A stretch of 64,000 bases of DNA from Eretmocerus hayati (Eukaryota; Arthropoda; Insecta; Hymenoptera; Aphelinidae). Positions 22,430 through 34,038 of this stretch are shown here, piece after piece. Where the stretch lies: the NCBI GenBank assembly GCA_029851415.1, contig CM056741.1, forward strand, positions 145,874,522 to 145,938,521. Direction: 5' to 3'. Under the pieces are notes generated by a model, which ran no database searches, had not been told where the DNA came from, and worked only from the letters and a program-made list of their open reading frames with translations. Within the stretch, counting starts at the first letter, position 1. Every line of letters starts with the position of its first letter. The translations under genes and the position numbers were made by a program.

Positions 22430-25400
22430 ATGGAGGCCTCCAGCGCTCAGCAATGCAAGGAGAAGGAGCAACGCGTCCACAGGCCATGTGCCTTTGACAA
22501 GGTCAGTCTCTAGAAGCCCTGATTAATCTCCTCCTGAGTCAACTCAGCCGCAATTCTCTTTGGAAATCAAAGCTGATGGAGGATATTCTCAATTTAGATG
22601 GAGGGGCTGGTGCGGGAGATGCAAGACCCTGAGAATGGGGTGCCCGTGCGCAGCCAGAAGCAGTTCCTCACCTCAATACCTTCAGCTTTCATGGGTGAGT
22701 GCCAACGTTACCTGCGCTGTGGCGTAAGCCCAGCTGGCCAACAAGGCCAGGACAATACAGTAGGCTACCTGCCTGTTGCAGGTTACGATCTCATCGAGTG
22801 GCTGATGGATAGGCTCAACATTGAAGAATCAGGTACGGAATTCGCAAGCCCAGAAGAAAGTTCCTCCCAATTGATGCTGTAACACCTGCAAAATGTGTGC
22901 TGTACCTGCTGTTTTTGGAGCTCCTCCATTATTAACACATTTCAAAACCAATTAACCAATGCCCTTACATGCTCTTGGTCCCTCTGTTTTGATACTTAAT
23001 TTTCTCACTTAATCAGTTTTCATCAGCAATTATGTACTCCAATGTCAGCCTCATCCCCATCCTCTTCTGTGAGTGATTTCCTTCTATTAAAAAATCCAAA
23101 ATGATATTCAATTGAGACTCAGATAATATCCCCAAATCAAGGTATGACTAAGTTGAACTAGGTGATCAGTATCTTGTTGGTTATGTGACCAATTGCTAAT
23201 TTTATTGCTCCTTAACAAAATTTTACTTTGTAATTTTTGTCAAACCTGCTTGCTGTTACTCTCTTAGTGTCAGATCTGAATACTCTATCACCAGTTTTCT
23301 ATCATGTCCCATGACAAATAACAATTGTGTTGACAGTAGAGGCGGTCCATATTGCTAATCAGCTTTGCCAGTACGGTTATTACTTCCCTGTAAACGACTC
23401 CAGGAATTTACTTATAAAGGATGACAGCTCTCTCTATAGATTTCAGGTATTGGTCATTCTTCTTCTGTGCAAGTCTGTCTGTGGTGCATTACTGTGGTTA
23501 TTCACTTTGTCAATGATTTGAAACTTGAATTAATGAGCAGGTCATATCAATGAGTATTTTTTGGATCTCCTGCAACATTCCAAACAAAAATACCACCTTA
23601 CAACTCATTGAAAGATGTCAAAGTTGACCTGCTAATTAAATTTCCTTGTTTGCATGTGAACTTGGGTTAGAAAAATGTAGTTCTCCCATTTGTATGAAAT
23701 TCCTTCTCTGAGCGATTCAACTGTTGACGTTATTTATTCTTGTTATATATTTTTTACGTAATACTTTTTTTTTATTTCTTCCATAATATAGATTTTCCCG
23801 TGTTTGGTCCTATTCTTTATCCTACTTTAGGTTGACTTCAGCAGTCAGAATTGGTATGATTCATTGACCGTTTTTATTTTTTGGGTATGATAAGTTTTTG
23901 TGACGTATAGTCGTTTTTATTGATTAGGAGAATGTTAGTTTATTGTGCGATTACCGATCTTCTATTTATAGTCACCTTATTACTGGCCATGGCAACATCG
24001 AACACCGGATAATGTGGAATATGCCATATACTTAGCAAAACGTACTCTGAGGAATAAACAGCGTCATGGTTTGGAAGAATATGAACTCGTGAGTTGTGAT
24101 AATTTATAAAAACGTTGACGTCCCAATCACCGCAACTATTTGGAAAAAATATACCACATACCGTTTTGGTTTTCTAGGAGGCTTTGAACAGTTTGAAAAG
24201 AAATCTGCAAAATAAGTGGGACATTATCCAGTTACAAGCTGAAGAGCAGGTATGACGTTCACAAGTTGCATAATTTATTGTCGCGATGGAAAGAAGTGAA
24301 CAATTGATAAGTAGCAGTCAAAATGACTCATTTAAACTGTAAGAATGACGTTTTCGGTAGTTGACTCTAATATTCAATTTTGAAGGGTTCCTTGAACTTT
24401 GGATCGTGCATCTAACATTTTCGCAAGAAAGATCCGATTAATTCATTTCATCTGCAGTTTATAAAGACTTTTTTAGTAATACTTCCGGTCTTACAGTTGA
24501 TAAAAGCTCGCGAGGAAACCATGGAATGAGTTTTGAATGAAATTTTAGCCTCATGCACGTCTGAAATTGATTCATTTATCCTATATTTTATCGGCCTCGA
24601 CGTGTGATTACATTTAAATGATGCGTGTGTGTTTTATGCAGATAAAATTGTCAAAGGAACGCAAGAAAGGTGACAAGATTGTTAGCGATTCTCAAGAGCG
24701 TGCTTTTTGGAGAGTGTACAGACCGCCACCAGGATGCTCGAGCAGTCTAGAGGTGGTACCGATACCTACCCGGGCCCGACCCGGACTTCCGCGCGCTCCA
24801 CCTCGCAAGCGCACCCTCAACGATTTGCAGCGCGAGGTAAACTTCGATGATCCAAATTAAATGTTTAATTCAGAAAAATTTGTAACAAGATGCTCATACA
24901 GGAAACTCTCTCCTTTTCATGAAACAGGTGGAATTACTTAGAAATAGTGTAACACGCACAAGAATAAAGGTTTCAGCTGCTGTTGAAAATCTTAAATCGC
25001 ACTTTGAAACATATGTGGAGTATGATCCTATGATGACTCAACCTCAGCCGTCTAATCCATGGATCACGGACGATCAAACATTTTGGCAGTTAAATAGTCC
25101 TTTGTTAGTCCTATTATAACATTTTGTGAATCAACCGTTTTTGTAGACAGACATATTATAATGAAGATGAACTGTTACAGGGTTGAAGTTCCTACAGAAA
25201 AACGCGTTAAAAGGTGGGGCCTTTCAATGGAAGAACTGATGTCGGATCCAACAGGTCTGTCTTTACTCATTGGCATTTTTGACATCATCATCATCAAATA
25301 ATACTTCTTTATCAACTTACTAATATTTATTTCTAGGATTGCAAGAGTTCACGAACTATTTGCGGAAAGAGTACAGCCACGAAAACATACGATTTTGGTT

Positions 25401-28400
25401 AGCTGTAAAAGATCTAAGGCACAGCCATCAAGCTAAAATAGCTGATAAGGTTACTGAGATTTTTAGGTAAGTGGAAAAATTCACCTTTCAGTGAATGTCT
25501 CATTCCCAATATTGACACTCACATTTCATTTGAAATTTTTCTTTGTGCAAATTTTAGAGAGTTTTTAGCTCCAGGAGCGCCTTGTGAAATAAACATAGAT
25601 GGTAAAACGATGGAGAAAGTTCATCAAGAAATGAAAAATCCGACAAGGTTCACGTTTGACTCCGCCGCAGAACACGTTTATACGTTGCTTCTTAAAAAAG
25701 ACTGCTATCCCAGATTCATTCGCTCAGATTTTTATCGAAATCTTCTGGCTGCCGGTATTCAGCCTCTGCAAAAGAAACGGTATTTACATGAAACTAATAT
25801 TCCTTTAAAAGTCCAAAGTTCGATTCTAAAATTTCATTTTGTTGCTCGGCAGATTCTTCAACTTTGGCGGACCAGGAAAGAAGAAGGTTGGTTCAAGTAC
25901 GACAGCAGGGCTCGGAAGCTCGACGCAACAACCTCAGTCGTTACAGTCGCAGCAACAACAGCACAGCATGATGGGTGGTAGGCGGAGAGGAAGCGATCGA
26001 AGCCTCTCCGGTTCAGCTCACGAGTTGGCCATTTGTGGCGTGAGAGACACAACCGCCTCAACGTCGCGAGTGCCGCACTCCCACAGCCAATCCAATCTCA
26101 CCGACATCCCTTACAGGTATGCATACTCTATACAACGAAAATTTCTGTGCCCGACCGTAACATTTACACTACAGAATGAGCAAGGGAACGTCTATTCAGA
26201 ACACTAGTTCAATGAGTTATCATCACAGACCGTGGTTATCATCTATCATTTTGATTAGCTCTATTGTTTACTCAACTTCTTTTACCTTATCCGCGAAAAT
26301 CGGTCGAAGATTATTCTGCCTTCTTAGCATTGCATAAATTTAAAATCTACTCAGAACTTCGTCTGACCATATCTAGCTTTATCTACTTGCCGAACAGTAA
26401 TTTTAGAGCTTTACGACGGCCGAATATTTTTCTCGTAAATTGCTCGCGTGCTAAAACGAAAAATCTTCTGGTGTTCCTGTATAAGTATGCCAAGACAGAG
26501 AAGAACCTTACAAAAGTTTACGATTGCATTGTAGATAGTACAGTAATGCGCTCTACGTGCTAAGTGAATTCAAGTTGCGAAAGAACATTCTAATCTGCAG
26601 TCGTTCGCCGTTAGCTTTATCGCTAAGCTGAGAAGAACAAGTTTTCTCAATGTAGTGTGTGAGAGATCTATCTGATCTGAATCACGTATAAATTTCCCGT
26701 TCAATGTAAAGTGCATTTAAAAGGAGGTGGGAGGGAAGAGGAAAAAGAGGCGAGTGCTCCAGGGCTAAAGCTCTTGCGTCTCTCATTCGAATCGCTATTT
26801 TCAGGGGAGATCTGCACTTTAAGATTCCTTCAAGGCCTAGCCCACCCGGCTCTCAGTAAGTCCCCAAAGAATTTGCCCTGACGCTTCCGTGTGACTATAT
26901 TCTGTCTTTGATGTTGGTCTCAGTGTGTTCTCGTACCGTAAATTCCCTCACCCGGACAGGCCCTTTTATTCCGAGTGTCTGTAATACCACTATTTCTCTC
27001 TCCTCTTGTTCACCCCACCTCTTCTCTTTCAATCTTGCATTCTGTGTTGTGTGAAATTCACTCCAACCGCGCCAACGTATGAGTTAGAACCTTTTTGTAC
27101 TACTTGAATCAGAATATCGTCATCATCTTGAACTTTGACCTCCATTCGTTCAATTTCATATCAACACTTATTCAATCTCATTTAGTTAGTTATGAAATTG
27201 TTGTTATCTTCACTATATTTCACCTTCTCTTGCCTCTTGTATTTTTTATTATTATTTTTTTTTTTTCGATTACGGCCAGAATTATTCACTTATTTTGTAC
27301 GTCACGAAGTAAATGAGGTAAGAGTCAGTTGTTCACCCTACTAGCTATAGAACCTCCTCTTCGTAATTTTGCAAGAACTTATTGCGAATTGGACGCAGCT
27401 TTTCCTCATTTAAATGCTCTCAGAAATTCTTTCAATTGATCAGGTTGTGTGAAGTCTTACATTCAAGGTGAATGACTATGATTCCACTAGAGGATAATTT
27501 TGCAATCAGGCATATACAACAAGGCTCTGAACGCCGTGGATGGCAATCTAGTTCAAATGCTAATCCCTCACCTTGCGAGAATTATCGCCATTCTTTTTCT
27601 TTATATTGTATAGATACTTATCCACTCGAAAAATTTTCAGTATAACTTTCATCTAACCCTTCCAATTAAATTATTTATTTTTTGGCCCCCTTGACATAGG
27701 TAATTATTAGAGGTGGAATTCAAGCAACTGTTTCAACCTCAATTCACGGTTATTTTTTCTTTCCAATAGGTATCGCCCTCTTGAAAAAAATGAGTCAGCA
27801 ACTTATTTCGATACGTCACAGCAGCTTTAAGGGAAAAATGAATCTCCAATGTAAAAATCCCAAATGTATATTCATTTTATCTTCCCCGGCTTTTCTCGTT
27901 ACAATGTCGGGCACTCATTACTGTGGTGCACGTGTAGATTCTCAGCAGTGGAAGCTTCAAGTCGTCGAGAGTGCGAATATGCAATCTCCGTTTCGCTCAC
28001 GTCTGAAATAGTCATGGGAATCTTCTATAGCATATATGCAGCCCTATAGGGCGTCGCACCATTTCTAAGCTCTCCGTGGAATGAGCATCACCTCCAGCGC
28101 GCGCGTTACGCGTGAAATTCTCCGTGAGAAATTCGCCCCCATTGCCTAGCTTGCATGTATTCGAGACAGCTGCACTCCCTACGTACATACCTGTCTTATA
28201 TGGATTGTTGATAAGAGGCGAAGCGAGAAGAAGGGCTCGAGTTTATCTGCGCGGCGACCTTCCACCGCGGCGCTCTTCTGCGTTTGTGAAATGAATGCGA
28301 AATGGGATCTAGTTGAAATAGGAGCAATGTATTATTATCAGAGACACGATGATAGCTGCCTTGTTTGCAAAAATGGTGCTTCATACCCTCTGTGAGAGAA

Positions 28401-31400
28401 AAAGAGATTCTGTTTAGCGACAGATCACATTCTAGAGATGGAAATTCTACACATCTGATTTGATGCGGGAGGTCGGGTACTATTCATATTGTGAGTGAAT
28501 TTGGGGCTTTCCCGTCGGTGTTCACTGAGGTACTTCATATAGTGCAAAAAAAATAGTTCGCTGAAATACGATGTCTTGTCTCAACTTTTAGTATAATTTT
28601 GTAGCTAAAGAATTTACTAGCGCCACAAGCGTAAATTCTTTCTGATCTCTTTGTAATGGTGTAATTTATAACAATTTTCACTTCTGTGTGGTACACGTCC
28701 CTTTCACCTATTATACCTAGTATATATAATATCGATTGCCGCGGGTCCTTCAACACTGAAACTTGCACTCTTTTTAAGCCATGCCGACGCGTAAAGGCCC
28801 ACCCGCAAAGGCTAGATTGCGGCTGGGCGACTATAAAATTATGATTTCACTTGTATTACTTTTAATTAAACCCAAGCTGCAGGTGATCATCGAAACACTT
28901 GCGGAATACCATAAACATTATCAATTGGTCAGTTCTAACCAGGAATATTTCGTAAGAGTTTTCGGTCATGCATAATATATTATAATCGTGGTATTATATG
29001 ATGATTTGACCATCTGGTGAAAAATGATTTGATCGTGATCTATAGAATAATTTCTATCTGTAAACAATTTCAAATTTTCGTATCAGCGGGTTACTCATTC
29101 TGATGCAATGAACGCTTCAATGAGTGTATTCACCCAAATAAGCTCCATTACTCATTTTGTTCAACGACCTCTCAATTTCTGATTTGTGCCCAAACCAGGG
29201 ATGCCGGCAGCTTGGACACAGCCCGCACGGTCGACGACGTGTGCCCTTGGGACTCGGCCAGCCCTCCTCCCGTAGCCTCGACGTCTTCCACTGGAGCCAC
29301 TGCTCGCACCCCGGGTGCCGTCTCGACAGCATCGGCTCCAGCAGTGCCATTGGAAGCTCGCGTTCGCAAAAATTCATCCACGCAGGTAGATTCGTGTTCC
29401 TCGTCGTCTGACGTGAGCCTCGCAGTCGTCCAGCAACAGCAGCAGGCCGGTACTTCCAAAGGTTCGGTTTCACAGCAGCAGCAGCGAAGCTTCTCGACGA
29501 CTACACCAACGGCGAGTAGTTCGGGGTCTAGGGTCAGGCTGGCAGACACGACAAGGGCAAGCGTGGCGACGTGTAGCTTTAGTCCGGTACAACACTCGTT
29601 CGACTTGGGCTACTCAACGCAGACTTTCGCTGATTCGACCAAGCTGGTTACGAGTACCACCAGAGCGCAGCTCTACCATCAGGCAGCCAGTTGTGCCGCA
29701 GATATTGCTCCTACCGTCTCACAACAACAACAACAACAGCAGCAGCAGCAGCAGCCGAGGCCCGTCGGCACCCTTGCCGAGGAGAGCGAGGTGCACCATG
29801 CTACCAGGTCAGTTGTAGGCTACATCACTACTAAGGCTCGAGGTAAGAGACTTTCCACACGATCGAGTGTAGTATATCTACAACCGTGCCTGATTCCAAG
29901 CTTCAGTGATTATTCTAGTTGTCTTACGAACAAAATTTACCAAATGCGAAAGCTAAGTATATAGAATTTAAAATAGGCAAGATCTTCAGTCCCTTGGATC
30001 TCATAGTTGACTGACTGCTAGTTGAGTACATCACTCAGTCCGTTTTCGGATTGGGAAGAGATAGGTAGGGCTAATCTTTTTGTTTTAGAAATAAAAAGAA
30101 AAGTGAATGTATTGCTTACCAAAAAAGCCCCAGTATTATGTCCGCTACGAAATATACTCAAAAAGCTCCGAATGACTTGAAGCTGAAGTTCGGACTATTC
30201 ATCAGTTATAACGGACTGGATCTTGAGTAACTCTGCCATGATTGATAAAATTTGAATCGAGACCCGAAAGTAAGGATAATCATTGTAGGAAATGGCACAG
30301 ATGTAAATTTCAGTGGAAGGAAACTCGAATTATTGTCGATAAAACAGGCCCAAACTTTTGTGAAATGAAAATGAGCTTAATTGAATCTTCGATATTATGG
30401 ATAACAGTGCCGAACTTCCAAGCCAAGATAAAGACCCGATGCAGTGCATTTTTCGTAATTGTCAGCGACTTTCGTATTCGGGCCAATTTTTTGAATAGAG
30501 GCCTTGATTTTGCAAGATATTTTCAAATTTCAGTTTGAATAATAAACTGCTACTGGATCACCCGCTAGTTGCTACAGATTTTTCTTCAACGAAGTTCTCA
30601 TCATACAATTTGATATCCCCCAAAAATTTGCTGCTGAAAGCTATTCGCGGAATGCTTTCCCGTTCCTGCTGATTATTTAAATATTTAAAATCATGGAAAC
30701 CTTCCTCTGTTATTCTCATTCACCCATTAACGACCCTTCTAATATTCTTTTTGATATTGTGTGCGTAAAGTTGAGTGTGCGGTGCGCAAAGTTGAGCGAA
30801 TTTTTTTTTTTATGCACGATTTTCAGTGCGCAAAGTTTCAAATCGTGCGCAAAGTTGTCTCAATCGTGCGCAAAGTTCCCCGATTCGTGCGCAAAGTTGA
30901 GAGCGTGCCAGTAGAATTATATCTCAAATTCCTCCCCATTTCCATGTTCACGTGATCCGATCAATTTATGGACCGTCACAGGTCAGGAGACGATTCGAAT
31001 CCTGAATTCTCATGGATTCTTCATTTCGGTTGGTTTGATGTAATGTACTCAACGATGTAGGTGATGATAACCATCCCCATGAAGATAGTATATGTTTTCG
31101 ATTTGCAAATTGTGAAATACTAAAATATTAAGGTCACACCATTTGTATGATCATAAACTGATGAAAATTACTTCTGCACTTCACATTCCAACCTTATCTA
31201 AATCACAGCGTATGGTCATATGATGATTTGAATTCCATTTTTGATAGCTAGATGATAATTTCGGATTCTTCTTTACTCATATGCCTGGAAATATCCCATG
31301 ATTTCAGAATTTAACATAGTTTTACATGCATGTATTTCATTCTACCTGGTAGAAATGTCACCAATTTTTTGGCCACCCATGCGATATATATGGATATAGT

Positions 31401-34038
31401 GACAATGTAATTAGGTTAGACTTGGCCAGCTTTTGGCCAAAAAATGCTCACAATTTCTACCAGGTTAGTGTTAAACTCTGAGTTTCTGCAGCACGAGTAT
31501 TTGAATATCTTGAACGTCGTCAATCTTTTGTCATGGAATTCGACGATGGATTTTTCCATGAAGTCAATTTTTTCATGATCGGAATTCTTCATTTGATACT
31601 TATGAGAACTTTGCTTGAGTCAAGGAGCTTGCACATAACGGCTAATATTAGTAAATTTGAGAATGGAGAATTATATTTCAAACGAAACGGTAACATATAG
31701 TATATCAATTGGAAAATTTTTTTATGATACATTTTCAGAACTTTTTTCAGCCGGCCCTGGACCGCGCCTGTGCCCTACCCTCCTTCCGCTTCTCACGGTA
31801 CATGACAAGGGAAACAACTTTCCGCACCAATATCAAAAAGTGCAGTAAGCAACACGGGCGCAACTTTTCCGCTCTCGTTTCCGAAATTCTCGTGCGCAAA
31901 GTGAAACTTTGCGCACAGTTGTAACTTTGCGCACGGCGAATCGTGCGCAAAACACTTTGCGCACGTCGCAGAAGTTACAACTGTGCGCAAAGTTCACTTT
32001 TGCGCACTCATTTCGGGAACTCGTGCGTAAAAGTACTTTGCGCCCTTGTTACTTAATGTACTATTATCAACATTCATAATAAAAATTGAAGGTTCAACAT
32101 ATGTATATCAAGAATATTTTTCAAATCATGTCTACCCCTCCACATTCAATCTTGCAAATGCTGTATTCCATACTTTATGTTACAATTTATTTCCCAAGTT
32201 GAATAACATCTTAGGGTGATTATGAATCGCGGAAGATCGCTTAAAAATGAGTTGGCGCATGCGCAAGGGGGCTTGAAAAATATATCAAAATGTTGAAGAG
32301 ATCGTCGGTCGTATGCGCAAATTTTCGAATGACAGAAATGAAGATGAACATTTTCTTCTCGAAATTTGGAAATGTGAACTGTAATTTCGTATCAAACAAT
32401 CTCTTCAGAATCATGAGAAATTACGTGAAAATAATCTTGGTAGATTTATATTGCTAAGCTTAGGTGCCAGAGCTTTTGGACAAACTTCAATTGTATTGGT
32501 TTGATATTCAAAAGAGAAGATGTGGGGCTGAAAATTGACTGAATGCATCATTATATGATCGGGTTAGCCATCTCTGAAAAATTCATATAGATGAGTAGAA
32601 ACATTTTCGAGATCTGGAGAAAGAATTGCGAATTAGAAATGAGAAAAAAATCAAAATTCAAGTCAAAAATGTCCGTATAGTCATAATCAATCGGTGGATA
32701 TGGCTCAAAAAAGATTGGGCTCATTGCGCAAGGAGGTTGAACAATGCCTCAGAATTTCGAAGAGATCGATGAAAGTGTCCACGAGTTTTTGAGTAAGGAA
32801 TATGAAAACTTTTTTTGAGAAAAGTGGAAGTCACGGTCAGAATTCTGCATTAATCAACCTTTTCAGAATAATTGAGAAATACTCGGACGAAAATATTTGA
32901 CAGTTGAGAGTCTTGGATGCCGGGACATTTGGACAAACATGGTCTGAAATTCTGTTGAATTTCAGGTAATCAATTTGATGCGGAAGAGGAAGTATTGAGA
33001 GCATGGAGCTGTCAATGAACTTGGCGCATCACTGATTAATTTAGAACAAACCATGAAAGTTTCATGGATATTGGTTGAAGGGCTCGGGAGAGATCGCGTG
33101 ACTCAACTACACCATACAGATCATGGCGTGATTAAAGATGACACATACATACGGACATACACAAGATGTGATTGAAAATAATTCACAAGGATCATGTACT
33201 CCACGAGCGGAATATATAGGGGTACCATTTGGTAGTTCTCGGCGAGCAGAATAAGATGGATAAATTTGCATTAGGGTAGGACTCGAAGTAGGGGGTCAAA
33301 ATTTTTTCGAGCGAAAATTTATGCAACGATACAATACTTTCTCTTCGAGAAAGAGAAGCTGTAACTTGCTCCGAGATGTTTCTTACGTTGGGTATTTTTC
33401 ACAACCGATGTGTTCCATGAATTGCCCATAATTAGATAATCAACGTCATAATGATTTCTTAAAATACGACGCAAAAATCCAAATTGAATCACATCCATTA
33501 ACTCTATTCTTTTTAATGAAACAGGTCCACAAACAAGGCGCCACTGATAAGTATTAGTGCGATAGTGGGTGACGATGCTGACGGCGAAGATGACGAAGAG
33601 GCGGAGGAGTCTTCGACGACGATCGGCGGCGGAGTCGCGGCGGACGACGAGCTCGAGCCAACCGAAGACACGAGCAGTGACTGCGCCCTCATGAGCGAGC
33701 CCCTCACCTTGGCACAAAGCGTCGCCGAGTCCGAGTCCGAGCTTCTCGATGCCTCCGTGAGCTCCAAGCAGCCTCTTACCATCGACCAACAGCAGCAGCA
33801 GCAGCAGCAGCAGCAGACCACTGCCGAGGTGGCATCCACCTCCACCTCAACTTCTGGAACTGCGGATGCAGCTGCCAGTCGGGAACCGGACGCTCGACAG
33901 CAGCAGCAACAGCAACAGGGTGATAAGCTAGAGCAGCAGCAGCCTGAGGCCGCGGCGGCAGGAGCCGAACCCACGGGCTCCAACGAGCAGCGAGACAATA
34001 ATAATGTTAATGAAGTTTGCCCGTGGGAGGACGAGTGA
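22430..34038 (+). CDS. RGS7: R7-family regulator of G-protein signalling (RGS7), 15 coding exons, 917 aa
   Basis: Exons: 22430-22501, 22598-22694, 22782-22832, 23337-23446, 23972-24088, 24178-24249, 24642-24836, 24928-25103, 25181-25254, 25337-25466, 25558-25779, 25853-26116, 26805-26855, 29199-29807 and 33525-34038. All junctions are GT-AG and all phases agree (2754 nt). The order is DEP (about 38-115, FLTSIPSAFMGYDLIEWLM), a DHEX-type region, GGL (about 233-290, with SNPWITDD; it binds G-beta-5), and RGS (about 316-436, EYSHENIRFWLAV and CYPRFIRSDFY), which speeds GTP hydrolysis on G-alpha i/o. The 480-residue tail is Q/S/T-rich, with polyglutamine runs, an acidic stretch and VCPWD (558-562) and VCPWE (911-915). 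The start ATG follows an in-frame TAG at 22379; the 5' UTR part of this exon probably starts at 22281. Exons 13-15 are likely insect-specific or alternatively spliced. A shorter isoform may exist. Confidence 0.95.
26856..29198 (+). other. RGS7 intron 13, no other gene seen
   Basis: A 2.3-kb intron with AT-rich parts and a poly-T-rich stretch near 27240-27270. I see no repeats or nested genes that I would support. Confidence 0.7.
30759..32048. mobile_element. Possible non-autonomous element with GTGCGCAAAGTT subterminal motifs, in RGS7 intron 14
   Basis: Six direct copies of GTGCGYAAAGTT lie at 30759-30904, spaced about 22-35 bp. At 31888-32045 the same motif recurs about nine times in both orientations, including the palindrome GTGCGCAAAGTGAAACTTTGCGCAC. 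An inverted pair AAGTGAAACTTTGCGCACAG / CTGTGCGCAAAGTTCACTT also lies there. About 1 kb of AT-rich DNA separates the clusters. Clusters of one short motif near both ends are typical of transposase-binding regions in DNA transposons. No TIR junction or target duplication was fixed, so the limits are approximate. Confidence 0.45.
32218..33140. repeat. Degenerate tandem duplication of about 470 bp in RGS7 intron 14
   Basis: Units at about 32218-32685 and 32690-33140 share, in order, GCGCAAG-GGNTTGAA, GAAGAGATCG, a run with TTCTCGAAA/TTTGAGAAA, CTTTTCAGAAT/CTCTTCAGAAT, GAGAAAT, GTGCCAGAGCTTTTGGACAAAC/ATGCCGGGACATTTGGACAAAC and AGAAGATGTGG-type sequence. Identity is modest. Near 33146 the phrase ACATACATACGGACATACAC resembles the 3' tail of some arthropod retroelements. 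Confidence 0.6.

Noticed and set aside
29117..29549. Minus-strand frames of 118-125 codons
   Set aside because: They are shadows of RGS7 exon 14, which has perfect splice phase and matching composition on the plus strand.
33513..33998. 161-codon minus-strand frame rich in S and C
   Set aside because: It is the shadow of the Q/E/S-rich last exon of RGS7; CAG repeats read as CTG/TGC on the other strand.
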